Of a stretch of 33,781 bases of DNA, positions 24,218-32,176 are shown piece by piece; the stretch's first letter is position 1; each line of letters opens with the position of its first letter. Both the position numbers and the translations under genes were made by a program. The stretch spans positions 270,085 to 303,865 of the forward strand of contig CP070798.1 of the NCBI GenBank assembly GCA_020343515.1. The letters run 5' to 3'. This stretch comes from Thermoplasmatales archaeon. Its GTDB lineage: Archaea; Thermoplasmatota; E2; DHVEG-1. A model generated the notes under the pieces. The model ran no database searches. It was not told where the DNA came from and worked only from the letters and a program-made list of their open reading frames with translations.

Positions 24218-25402
24218 TCAATGTACTTTCTGCTTCAAATCTTGGAGGATATTCATATAATTAATAAAACCCTCGTAAGGAGCATCATACGGACTAAAAT
24301 ATGCATGAACGTTACCATCTTCAAATCCTTTTGTAGAAACATAATAGAAATGGTCGGAGGTTTGAAGTAACCGCCAAACATACAATAAATCTTTGTCACC
24401 ACGTTCTTTTATCCTTTGTCCTATATCTTTTAATTCATTAAAACATGCAATCTGCATATCGTTACCGAGCCAAGTAGACACGTCACGATCTTCATCAGCC
24501 CATGATATCGCCCAAGGGACATCAATCTCGCCAACTGGTTCATATCGCTCAACTGCTTCACTGACAGTAACAAAATCAAGGTTTTTATAACGCAATACCT
24601 CTCCAGGCAAATGTCTTATAAAATCAAAAATACCTGTTTCTGTCCACTGATGTTCTCCAAATGTTTCGTAATCTATAAACAAATTAATAATGTCTCCTTC
24701 ACAACAGGATAGCCAATGCGCATATTTATGTGCTGTTAAAGGAAAGCCGGGCCAACCATGCGCTGAAAATCTAAAACCAACATCATCACTCAGTTTATAA
24801 TGTCGTAAAAACACTTTGAGGTTAGTATTGACTGGTTTGTACATAAAATTCGGTGAACGCCACCCTAAAATCTTTTCCGTTCCCTCAGTAATAATGCCTT
24901 TGTATCCTAACTCCTCGATTTTTTTGGCGATACGATTATCATAGATTGCTTCAGTATTTCTAAAAACCTTTGGTTGATAACCAAATACCCTATTGATCAT
25001 CTGGCGATGCATCTTTACCTGTTCTTCAAATTCATCTAGATTATCGAATAATGCAGATAATGAATGGAAGTAGGTCTCCTCAATTAAATCAACGGCACCT
25101 GTTTTAAACAATTCTTTAAAACTATCAAGAACTGTAGGCACAAATCGCTCACAATATTCAACAAATGTTCCAGTTAGACTAAACGATATTCTAAATTTAC
25201 CATCAAAATCATGAATTAAATCAAGCAGCAAATTGTTTGTTGGAAGATAGCTTTTTTTCGCTACTTTCTCAAATATCTGTTGGTTCAGTTTATGGTTAAA
25301 ATAAGTGGAAAATGAATCATTTTTCTCCCCAATATTAAATACAGAAAAACGGTTTAACCTCATTGGTTGATGGACTTCGAAATAGAAACATATTGATGTC
25401 AT
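24218..25402 (-). CDS. GH57 alpha-amylase-like glycoside hydrolase
   Basis: A 394-residue GH57 enzyme acting on alpha-glucans. The five-region signature is recognisable: HQP at 11-13 (FYFEVHQPMRLN), EETYFHS at 108-114, the nucleophile E151 in VFRNTEAIY, the acid/base D244 in DYETFGEHQ, and a C-terminal helical region after about 270. No signal peptide, so cytoplasmic. Length fits the shorter alpha-amylase-like subgroup found next to glucan synthases rather than GH57 branching enzymes (about 520 or more residues), so hydrolysis or transglycosylation of linear maltodextrins is more likely than branching. Its ATG shares one base with the stop of the upstream GT4 gene (TAATG), so translation is coupled. 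Confidence 0.92.
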   Translation of the reverse strand: MTSICFYFEVHQPMRLNRFSVFNIGEKNDSFSTYFNHKLNQQIFEKVAKKSYLPTNNLLLDLIHDFDGKFRISFSLTGTFVEYCERFVPTVLDSFKELFKTGAVDLIEETYFHSLSALFDNLDEFEEQVKMHRQMINRVFGYQPKVFRNTEAIYDNRIAKKIEELGYKGIITEGTEKILGWRSPNFMYKPVNTNLKVFLRHYKLSDDVGFRFSAHGWPGFPLTAHKYAHWLSCCEGDIINLFIDYETFGEHQWTETGIFDFIRHLPGEVLRYKNLDFVTVSEAVERYEPVGEIDVPWAISWADEDRDVSTWLGNDMQIACFNELKDIGQRIKERGDKDLLYVWRLLQTSDHFYYVSTKGFEDGNVHAYFSPYDAPYEGFINYMNILQDLKQKVH

Positions 25403-26511
25403 TACGCTATTCCTCTGTAGACATCAACTGTCTTTTCAGCAACCCGATCCCACGTAAATAATTCAATTTCTTGTTTTGACTGTTCACTCATTGTTTTCCT
25501 TAGAGCGTCATATCTTAACAATGCGATTATTTTGTTGGCCATCTCGTCTGTATCCCAAAAATCAACTTTTAGACAATTACGAAATACTTCAGACACGCCT
25601 GCTGTTTTTGAAACAATTGTCGGAGTTCCTGCGGAAATAGCTTCAAGTGCAGTTATACCAAATGGCTCACTTACGGAAGGCATAACATAAATACTAGAAA
25701 TTTTGTAGATATGCTTGACCTCTTCTTCAGTAAGCTTACCAGTGAATATAACTCGATTAGAAATTCCAAGGTTTATAGCTTGACTTATCAGGTCAGGGAG
25801 CATGTCTCCAACACCAGCAACAACAAACCTTGTATCTTCATGCTTCAGAACCTTTTTTGCTGCTTTGAGGAAAAATTCTGGACCCTTTTGGATAGTTAAT
25901 CTGCCTAAAAATAATACAATTTTCTTTTTTTCACTCTCCCCAATTGGGTATACGGCATTATGTACTACAGTTATCTTATCAGGATTTATACCGTATTTTT
26001 CAACAATAACTCTCTTCGTGAAATGACTAACTGCAATTATCTTATCTGCTTTTTCCATTCCTTCTTTTTCAATGCTGATAAACCAATCGTTGGGATAAAG
26101 CCAACCTGATCTATCATACTCAGTTGAATGAACAGTAAGAACGAGAGGGGCATCCAATTTTTCTTTCAATACAACTCCCGCTTTCATTGTTAACCAATCA
26201 TGACAATGAACAAGATCATACTTTCCGTTTACTTTCCGAACTAAAAGATCATTATATCTATAAACAGCTTCAAAAAATTGACCCGCAAGTTCTTTATTAC
26301 CGAGGCGATCATAAGGAAATATTTCAGTTTCTCCAACCTCTTTTATAACTAAATTATCCTTATCACTTTTTAAGCTATGTTTGGTTTTCGGCATATAGAA
26401 ATCTATAGATACATTTTTATCGGCAAGACTACGAGTGAGCCCATAACAATGGGTACCTAAGCCACCCACCTTAAAAGGTGGGTATTCCCATCCGATCATC
26501 GCCACTTTCAT
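25402..26511 (-). CDS. GT4-family glucan (glycogen) synthase-like glycosyltransferase
   Basis: A 369-residue GT-B fold retaining glycosyltransferase. The N-terminal Rossmann half has the glycogen-synthase-like WEYPPFKVGGLGTHCYGL at 8-25 and VHCHDW at 101-106; the C-terminal half has FLGRLTIQKGPE (R204, K209) and SEPFGITALEA with E282 and E290, the E-x7-E motif of GT4. First gene of the operon with GH57 and debranching enzyme, which strongly suggests synthesis of a storage glucan from a nucleotide sugar rather than surface glycosylation. Purine-rich GGTGAGGAAGAAGG precedes the ATG. The probable promoter lies near 26690 with a palindrome (26700-26719), giving a leader of about 150 bases. Confidence 0.9.
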   Translation of the reverse strand: MKVAMIGWEYPPFKVGGLGTHCYGLTRSLADKNVSIDFYMPKTKHSLKSDKDNLVIKEVGETEIFPYDRLGNKELAGQFFEAVYRYNDLLVRKVNGKYDLVHCHDWLTMKAGVVLKEKLDAPLVLTVHSTEYDRSGWLYPNDWFISIEKEGMEKADKIIAVSHFTKRVIVEKYGINPDKITVVHNAVYPIGESEKKKIVLFLGRLTIQKGPEFFLKAAKKVLKHEDTRFVVAGVGDMLPDLISQAINLGISNRVIFTGKLTEEEVKHIYKISSIYVMPSVSEPFGITALEAISAGTPTIVSKTAGVSEVFRNCLKVDFWDTDEMANKIIALLRYDALRKTMSEQSKQEIELFTWDRVAEKTVDVYRGIA

Positions 26512-26699
26512 TATCCTTCTTCCTCACCTAAAGGTACTGTCTTCATAGCGGACAGATTGAGCAATTATGCTAACTACATCTCTCCTTTCTACTCTTGGAC
26601 AGACTAGTATCAATCTTTCTGCTCCAGCAAGGCAACCCGTTAGCTGTAAAACCTACTTTTATCTATAAACTTTTCGTTTTTTTATACCGTCTTTTTAAA

Positions 26700-26719
26700 A
26701 GGTTACTATACAGTAACCT
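26700..26719 (-). promoter_or_regulatory. Palindromic operator candidate at the glucan operon promoter
   Basis: AGGTTACTATACAGTAACCT contains perfect eight-base arms around ATAC. On the minus strand it is directly followed by a TATA-like TTTTAAAAAG (about 26691-26700) that would drive the GT4-GH57-debranching operon, so a bound dimer would abut the TATA factor. The motif differs from the TATCAC-N5-GTGATA sugar-regulator site of Thermococcales. Confidence 0.45.
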
Positions 26720-26777
26720 CTCGCTCATTTACAATACGACTTAATAGTATTTATATTTTACATTTCTGAAATAATGG

Positions 26778-26800
26778 TTTTAACTACTAACTAGTTAAAA
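26778..26800. promoter_or_regulatory. Nine-base inverted repeat with five-base loop
   Basis: TTTTAACTA (26778-26786) and TAGTTAAAA (26792-26800) are perfectly complementary around CTAAC. It resembles the TTTAAC/GTTAAA dyad at 28013-28031. It lies about 270 bases upstream of the glucan operon start; it may be a regulator site or an RNA hairpin. Confidence 0.35.
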
Positions 26801-26839
26801 TATGCTTTTTTAGAATATAATTATCTAAAATCCATAAAA

Positions 26840-27109
26840 TCGCTGCTGTGAAACATCAGTTTTTTGTCGCTGTCACCCAACGGTACAAAGTAGTTGGGTG
26901 TGATTACAGAACCATCCAAACAACGCAGCAGTGGAATGGAAATGTAACTCATATCGCGACAGATGTTTGATACCGTGGTTGTCCTCTTATTCATATCTTG
27001 ACATTTCGTCTATTCGATCAGAGAGGGACCCTAACCGATATCAAATGTTACCTTGACCTTGCGTCTCCAATCACAAATCATGAAGCTCTTCGAATCAAGG
27101 CATAAAAAA
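26840..27109. other. GC-richer island with many inverted repeats; decayed gene or structured RNA
   Basis: CACCCAAC (26874-26881) pairs with GTTGGGTG (26893-26900); AAACATC plus GTCGC (26851-26870) pair with GCGAC plus GATGTTT (26956-26968); TTTGATA (about 26966-26972) pairs with TATCAAA (about 27039-27045); GCTGCTG (26842-26848) could pair with CAGCAG (26927-26932). One plus-strand frame (about 26824-27105) has only one internal stop (TGA, near 26970), with segments such as HQFFVAVTQRYKVVGCDYR and TDIKCYLDLASPITNHEAL. I cannot assign a family to either reading. Confidence 0.3.
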
Positions 27110-27146
27110 TTATGATAAAAGTTCTTAATTAAAGTTTCGCCTTTTT

Positions 27147-27959
27147 TTATCTATATTTGTTAATTTCATTTCTAAGAGATAAAGCTTTATTCCTAGAGAT
27201 CTCTGAAAAATCTTCATCATTTCCAGCAAAAATTATGCCCCGAGAGGAGTTAATAATTGCCATTTCACCCTTGTTGTTTGTCCCTTTCTTCACAGTATTT
27301 TCAACGTCTCCCCCTTGTTTACCAACTCCAGGGATAAGTAGGGGGATATGGTCACCAAGAATGGTGCGGATTATTTTTAGCTCACCAGGGTAGGTTGCAC
27401 CAACGACTGCACCGCAATTATCATTTTCATTCCACTCTTTAATTTTCTTAGCGACGATTTGATAGAGTGGTAGAGATGATACATTAAGGTCCTGAAAATC
27501 AACCGCTGACGCATTGGACGTTCTACAAAGAATAAAACTACATTTATCTTTATACGCCAGAAACGGAGTCACACTATCTTTACCCAAATACGGATTAATC
27601 GTTACTGCATCGGCACTAAATGTTTCAAATAACGTTTTAGCATATTTACATGCAGTATTGCCAATGTCATTGCGTTTTCCGTCCAAAATGACAACAATGT
27701 CCTTGGGTATGTATTCTATTGTTTTTTCTAATAAATCAATACCATTTTTTCCAAAAACTTCGTAAAAAGCCATATTCAACTTATATGCACAAACAATATC
27801 TTTTGTGGCATCGATAATAGATTTGTTGAAATCTAAAAATGGATGTTTACTTGATTCAAACAGAGATTTAGGTATTTTATCCTCATCTATGTCTAAACCT
27901 ACACACAGTAGGCTATTGTTTTTGTGAGAGGTGCCCATAAACTTTTGTTTAAAGTTCAT
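27147..27959 (-). CDS. pyrF: Orotidine 5'-phosphate decarboxylase, type 2-like
   Basis: Last step of UMP synthesis: decarboxylates OMP. The 270-residue TIM-barrel protein has the active-site array K60 (VCAYKLNMAFYE), D93, K95 and D98 in ILDGKRNDIGNTA, and the phosphate-binding LIPGVGKQGGD and NSSRGIIFA segments. The DGKRNDIGNT motif, the CVGLDID start and length of about 270 are those of subfamily 2 (bacterial/mycobacterial type), whereas most archaea carry the shorter subfamily 1 enzyme, so acquisition by transfer is possible. A TATA-like element at about 27985-27997 on the minus strand gives a very short leader. It is divergent from the glycan cluster at 28043. Confidence 0.93.
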   Translation of the reverse strand: MNFKQKFMGTSHKNNSLLCVGLDIDEDKIPKSLFESSKHPFLDFNKSIIDATKDIVCAYKLNMAFYEVFGKNGIDLLEKTIEYIPKDIVVILDGKRNDIGNTACKYAKTLFETFSADAVTINPYLGKDSVTPFLAYKDKCSFILCRTSNASAVDFQDLNVSSLPLYQIVAKKIKEWNENDNCGAVVGATYPGELKIIRTILGDHIPLLIPGVGKQGGDVENTVKKGTNNKGEMAIINSSRGIIFAGNDEDFSEISRNKALSLRNEINKYR

Positions 27960-28012
27960 ACAACTCTATGCAAATAGAATTTCGTATATAAAAAGATATT
28001 ATCCAGTTAGTT

Positions 28013-28031
28013 ATTTAACGTCTAGTTAAAT
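28013..28031 (+). promoter_or_regulatory. Inverted repeat overlapping the probable TATA element of the glycan cluster
   Basis: ATTTAAC (28013-28019) and GTTAAAT (28025-28031) form a seven-base dyad with a five-base spacer between the divergent pyrF and MJ1255-like genes. The left arm (TTATTTAA) is also the best TATA-like element, centred about 27 bases before the ATG at 28043, so the transcript would be leaderless and occlusion by a regulator is possible. Confidence 0.4.
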
Positions 28032-28042
28032 ACAAAATCTAG

Positions 28043-29116
28043 ATGGAAATAATATACGGAGTTTGTTCTTGGGGACTTGGGCATTCAACACGTTCATTAC
28101 CAATAATAAGGAAATTGATTAAGGAAAACAACAATTTAACCATAATATCAAACGGTAGATCCTTAGAACTATTAAAAAAGGAAATTGGGGAAAAAGCCCT
28201 TTACATAGATATACCTGACTACCCAATGTTACTATCGGAAAATACACGACAGTTTATGGCAAAAAGTGTAATTTACTGGCCTTTATTTATTAAGCGAATA
28301 GAGTCTGGTTTGCTTAAACTTTCAAAATTACTAAAAGAAAAAAAATATGATCTAATAATTTCTGATGCCCGATATGATATGTATAGCAAAGAGATCCCCT
28401 CTTTTTTTATCTCTCATCAGATACGGATTATGAATCCGCTTCGAATAAAGATGTTCGAATCTGGCAGTGAATTATTCAACCTCTTTTTTTTCAAAAGATT
28501 CTCTGGAGTATTAGTACCAGATTATAAAGAGGACAGTCTATCTGGAGATTTGTCTCATAATCTAAAAAAAATTGATGAGAATAAGATTCACTATATCGGC
28601 GCTCTTTCTGATTTTAAAAAAAGGAAGATGAAAAAAGATATCAATTATTTGATATCAATTTCTGGTCCTGAGCCGCAAAGGAGTATTTTAGAGGAAAAAT
28701 TATCAACACAGGTTCGAGATTTAGATGGAAATATTGTAATGACTTTAGGAAAAGCAGAGAAAAACTCTAGAGTAGATAGGAAAAACATTACCACTTACTC
28801 ATTTCTAACAAGAGAGAAAAGAGAGGAGCTTTTGAATAGAGCAAAAATTATTGTTTCACGCTCTGGATACTCTACAATAATGGACCTTGCGATAATTAAT
28901 TCAAAGGCTTTGCTGATTCCTACACCCGGTCAAGTAGAGCAAGAATATCTGTCAGAGTATCATAACAAAAAAGGTACTTTTTATTCAGTAAATCAAAACA
29001 AAATTAACTTAAAAAAAGATAACGAAAATGTAAAAAAAACCACGGGTGTTACTAGAAATTGTGATGTAAATAGGACGGTAGAGAATGTCATGAACGTAAT
29101 AAATTCAAATACATAA
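28043..29116 (+). CDS. MJ1255-like GT-B glycosyltransferase
   Basis: A 357-residue protein of the MurG/GT28-like archaeal family typified by MJ1255. The N terminus has the Gly-rich IYGVCSWGLGHSTRSLPI (4-21), the glycosyltransferase loop that follows the first strand; the C-terminal half has LISISGPEPQRSILEEKL and RSGYSTIMDLAIINSKALL followed by PTPGQVEQEYLSEY (about 276-316), the nucleotide-sugar-binding region of this fold. No signal peptide; likely peripheral at the inner membrane face. Substrate unknown. It heads a cluster with a GT-C-type membrane protein and a GT4 enzyme, suggesting assembly of a lipid-linked or surface glycan. Transcription is probably leaderless. Confidence 0.85.
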   Translation: MEIIYGVCSWGLGHSTRSLPIIRKLIKENNNLTIISNGRSLELLKKEIGEKALYIDIPDYPMLLSENTRQFMAKSVIYWPLFIKRIESGLLKLSKLLKEKKYDLIISDARYDMYSKEIPSFFISHQIRIMNPLRIKMFESGSELFNLFFFKRFSGVLVPDYKEDSLSGDLSHNLKKIDENKIHYIGALSDFKKRKMKKDINYLISISGPEPQRSILEEKLSTQVRDLDGNIVMTLGKAEKNSRVDRKNITTYSFLTREKREELLNRAKIIVSRSGYSTIMDLAIINSKALLIPTPGQVEQEYLSEYHNKKGTFYSVNQNKINLKKDNENVKKTTGVTRNCDVNRTVENVMNVINSNT

Positions 29117-29174
29117 TGTGTATTATGACGTATTTAAATATTATAAACGGTATACGAGTGAGGGCGAGTGAGAG

Positions 29175-31040
29175 ATGGCTATGAAGATTATACCAAAACC
29201 CTGTGAACTAATAAAAAATTGGTGTTTCTGGTTAATTGTAATCACATTTATAGCTATAATTTTAAGATCACTCCCCGCTTGGACGAATGCTGCATGGGGT
29301 TGTGATTTTGGGATATATTATGGCCTCACAAACTCTCTTGTAGACAATAAGGATTTGTTTAACCCATATTATGGCTGGGGTGGTTCCTATCAATATTTCC
29401 CAGTTTTATATGCTGTAACTGGAGTTGCGCATTGGATTACAGGTATCGATGTTTTAACGATCATGCCTAAAATTGCACCTATTTTTGGTGGTCTTTCCGT
29501 ACTTATTTTTTACTTTGTTGTATACAAATTATTAGGCGATAGAAAAATGGCTCTCCTTTCAAGTCTTTTTCTTGCAGTTCTGCCATTTCATGTTTATCAG
29601 ACGAGCCATGCTTCACCTTTGACCATCGGTCACTTTTTCATGATGCTTTCTATTTATCTTTTCATTAAATTCAGAGAGGATGTGAGATTTATAATCCCTC
29701 TCTTTATTTCAACAATTCTACTCATTATGTCTCATCATCTTACAACATATTTTTACCTGATTTCCCTTATTTCAATTGTATTTGTTGAAAACGCAAGTAA
29801 AAAGGAGTGGACACCTTCACTAAATAAAGATGTTTTGTACATATCGGCAACAAGTGGTCTGATTTTTTCATATTGGATTTTTATTGCCACACCAGTTTAT
29901 GAGAGCTTTATGAGAGTTGGACTAAGAGTGGGTCCTATAAGCATAAATTCCAGTTACACAATTATTTTATTTTACATATTGTTCTTTTCAATGTTTGGAA
30001 TTATCTGGTTAAAAAGAAGATATAATTTATTCGTTATCAAGGATAAACCTACCGCTAAATCTGCCATTGTAAAGTTTTCTTTAACACTAGTTATAATTTT
30101 AACAACCATGGGTGTCTTTTCTGTAGTTAAACTACCGTGGACAAACTTTAGTTTCACTCCTTTATCGATCATCTATTCACTGCCATTGACTCTTATCTTT
30201 GCATTTGGAGTGGCAGGCGTTAGATATACCAGATTCATACCAAATGGGAGTTTTATTAGAGGGTGGCTCCTAGCAATTCTTCTGTCATTAGTATATGGTG
30301 TACTAACAAACAGCTCAACCATACTGCCACATAGACATTTTGAATACATTATGGCACCTCTCAGTATTATCTCATTATATGGCATAAGAGGAATTTTTTT
30401 GAACCTAAACTACGAAAGAATTTCCAAATTTACTGATAGGTTTCGTCATATCAAAAAACCTTCTCTTTATTTCTTTAAAAAATCGAGTCTCTTACAAAAA
30501 CGCCAACCTCTATATATCGCTGTAATCCTCTTGCTCGTAACTGCAAATGCAGTGTCTGTTTATCCTTCTCATGTAGCATTAAATGCATCATATGAAGCTA
30601 TAACAGATGAAGACTTTGCAGTCATAGAATGGATGGGTGAAAACTACAATAAAAACGATTGCGTTATAGCTTCAGATCATCGACTGGCAAGGGTTACAGA
30701 GGCAGTTGGATTTAACACTACTTTAGATGAATCAAGCATTGTCTGGATCTCTGAGAATTTTACTGATTGTTTATATGAATTAGAAGGAATAGGTAAAAAC
30801 CACAGTAGAATCACTCATGTTATAATAGATGACATAATGAAAGATAAAGTAGTACATGTAGGCTTTGGACAAATATTCTATATGACAAATGAATCTTATG
30901 AAAAATTTTCATACCAACCTTTTGAACTTGCTTATAGAAACAAAACAATTAATGAAAATATGGAGGAGGTTCACTGGGCAGAAATATATGAAATTAACTG
31001 GACGTATATTGAAAAATACCTCAAACATCCTCTTGAATAA
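29175..31040 (+). CDS. Multi-pass membrane protein, GT-C-type glycosyltransferase-like
   Basis: A 621-residue integral membrane protein with about a dozen hydrophobic segments between 15 and 470, then an extracytoplasmic C-terminal domain (about 470-621) containing several N-x-S/T sites (for example NAS at 470, NTT at 514, NFT at 528). The first external loop carries WGCDFGIYYGL with D44 where GT-C enzymes place a catalytic or metal-binding acid, and SPLTIGHFFMML and HRHFEYIMAPLS occur later. This layout fits a dolichyl-phosphate-sugar-dependent transferase or oligosaccharyltransferase-like protein, but the classical STT3 WWDYG motif is missing. GTGAGAG precedes the ATG; the GT4 gene follows after 11 bases. 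The family is assigned by architecture only. Confidence 0.8.
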   Translation: MAMKIIPKPCELIKNWCFWLIVITFIAIILRSLPAWTNAAWGCDFGIYYGLTNSLVDNKDLFNPYYGWGGSYQYFPVLYAVTGVAHWITGIDVLTIMPKIAPIFGGLSVLIFYFVVYKLLGDRKMALLSSLFLAVLPFHVYQTSHASPLTIGHFFMMLSIYLFIKFREDVRFIIPLFISTILLIMSHHLTTYFYLISLISIVFVENASKKEWTPSLNKDVLYISATSGLIFSYWIFIATPVYESFMRVGLRVGPISINSSYTIILFYILFFSMFGIIWLKRRYNLFVIKDKPTAKSAIVKFSLTLVIILTTMGVFSVVKLPWTNFSFTPLSIIYSLPLTLIFAFGVAGVRYTRFIPNGSFIRGWLLAILLSLVYGVLTNSSTILPHRHFEYIMAPLSIISLYGIRGIFLNLNYERISKFTDRFRHIKKPSLYFFKKSSLLQKRQPLYIAVILLLVTANAVSVYPSHVALNASYEAITDEDFAVIEWMGENYNKNDCVIASDHRLARVTEAVGFNTTLDESSIVWISENFTDCLYELEGIGKNHSRITHVIIDDIMKDKVVHVGFGQIFYMTNESYEKFSYQPFELAYRNKTINENMEEVHWAEIYEINWTYIEKYLKHPLE

Positions 31041-31051
31041 TCTTTGATACA

Positions 31052-32176
31052 ATGAATATAGCAGAAATAACAACATATAGAGAGGGGGGAGCATACACAC
31101 ACGTAGCAGAACTTGTAAAAGGAATCAAGGCAAATATACTGATTATCTCGGGCAATACAAAAAAATTAGGTTACCATGAAGAAGACGGTCTAACATTTTT
31201 TCATATACCAGCAAAATTATCGATTTGGGATTGGTATTTCATAAATTCAATAGGATCATATAAAAAAGTAGAAAAGATTCTAAAAAAACATAAAATAGAT
31301 TTAGTACATATTCATGGACCGCTTTTTACGTTTTGTGATGGACTAATAAGAAAAATAAAAACACCTCGAATTATGACTATACACTATATCCTAAAATTTA
31401 AAGGAAATAGAATATTGACATTTTTATATAATAGATTTATAAGATGGATAACTCGATATGTTGCAAAAAAAGTTGACAAAGTTATCTGTGTCAATGAAGA
31501 ACACATACCAATATTTACTAGTTGGGGGATTGAAAGAAAAAAAATAGTATTTATACCAAATGGAATTAACACAGAAAAGTTTTCACCTGGAAAATCAGAT
31601 ATAAAAAGAAAACTAAAATGCAAAAATATGGTGATTTTCTGGGGAAGATTAAATTATCAAAAAAATGTTCAAACTCTATTAAAAGCATTCAATAAAATAA
31701 AGATACCAAATACAAATCTGGTAATAATTGGTAGAGGCTCCGAGGAAAAAAAACTGAAGGCGCTAGCTAACAAAAATGAAAATATAGTTTTTACTGGTTA
31801 TCTTCCAGATGATATCTTGCTAAAGTATGCAAGAGGTGCAGACATAGCGGTTCTACCATCAAGAGGAGAAAGCTGGGGTTTGGTGATAGGGGAAGCAATG
31901 GCATGTGGGCTACCAGTAATAACATCAGATGTGGGAATAGCAAAAAAACTTATTGGAGAAGATCGAGGCATAATTCTTAAAAAAAATAATGAAGATGAAA
32001 TGACAGAAAAGATTGAGTATTTATTAATTAATAAAAAATTAGCAGAGGAGATGGGGAAAAGAGCAAGAAAGTTTGTAAAGGATAAATACAGTTGGGATAT
32101 TATATCGAAAAAAACAGGGGATTTATATAAAACCGTGATTAAACAGAAGAAAAACACAATGCAAATTCAGGAATGA
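31052..32176 (+). CDS. GT4-family glycosyltransferase
   Basis: A 374-residue GT-B glycosyltransferase. The N-terminal half starts IAEITTYREGGAYTHVAEL and has LVHIHGPL; the C-terminal half has VIFWGRLNYQKNVQTLLKA and the E-x7-E motif in SRGESWGLVIGEAMACGLPV. No signal peptide, with a basic, aromatic patch around 118-140 that may associate with the membrane. Lys- and Asn-rich, with very A-rich codon use compared with the glucan-operon GT4. It lies 11 bases after the GT-C-like gene, so co-transcribed, and should add a sugar during surface or lipid-linked glycan assembly. Its 3' end overlaps the convergent radical SAM gene by 10 bases. No Shine-Dalgarno is visible. Confidence 0.92.
   Translation: MNIAEITTYREGGAYTHVAELVKGIKANILIISGNTKKLGYHEEDGLTFFHIPAKLSIWDWYFINSIGSYKKVEKILKKHKIDLVHIHGPLFTFCDGLIRKIKTPRIMTIHYILKFKGNRILTFLYNRFIRWITRYVAKKVDKVICVNEEHIPIFTSWGIERKKIVFIPNGINTEKFSPGKSDIKRKLKCKNMVIFWGRLNYQKNVQTLLKAFNKIKIPNTNLVIIGRGSEEKKLKALANKNENIVFTGYLPDDILLKYARGADIAVLPSRGESWGLVIGEAMACGLPVITSDVGIAKKLIGEDRGIILKKNNEDEMTEKIEYLLINKKLAEEMGKRARKFVKDKYSWDIISKKTGDLYKTVIKQKKNTMQIQE

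Larger units (their letters stand above)
26512..27146. other. 635-base non-coding region between the glucan operon and pyrF
   Basis: No intact gene is visible. From left to right it holds the leader and probable promoter of the glucan operon (26512-26720, including an 8-base dyad), a strong hairpin (26778-26800), and a GC-richer island full of inverted repeats (26840-27109). Short open frames here lack convincing starts. Confidence 0.6.

Noticed and set aside
26465-26482. Palindrome CCCACCTTAAAAGGTGGG
   Set aside because: It falls inside codons for the conserved PPFKVGG motif of the GT4 enzyme, so the symmetry is explained by coding constraint.
26511-26546. Eleven-codon upstream frame (MKTVPLGEEEG) ending in TAATG at the GT4 start
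   Set aside because: No ribosome site precedes its ATG, and the purine-rich codons are the Shine-Dalgarno of the GT4 gene. The overlap is probably coincidental.
27085-27105. TTCGAATC resembling a tRNA T-loop
   Set aside because: The flanking bases do not form a T stem and no acceptor, D or anticodon arm can be built around it.
26840-27109. Identification as RNase P or SRP RNA
   Set aside because: Despite possible pseudoknot pairing and an ACAGAACC string, the hallmark conserved blocks of RNase P and the SRP RNA apical motif are not present.
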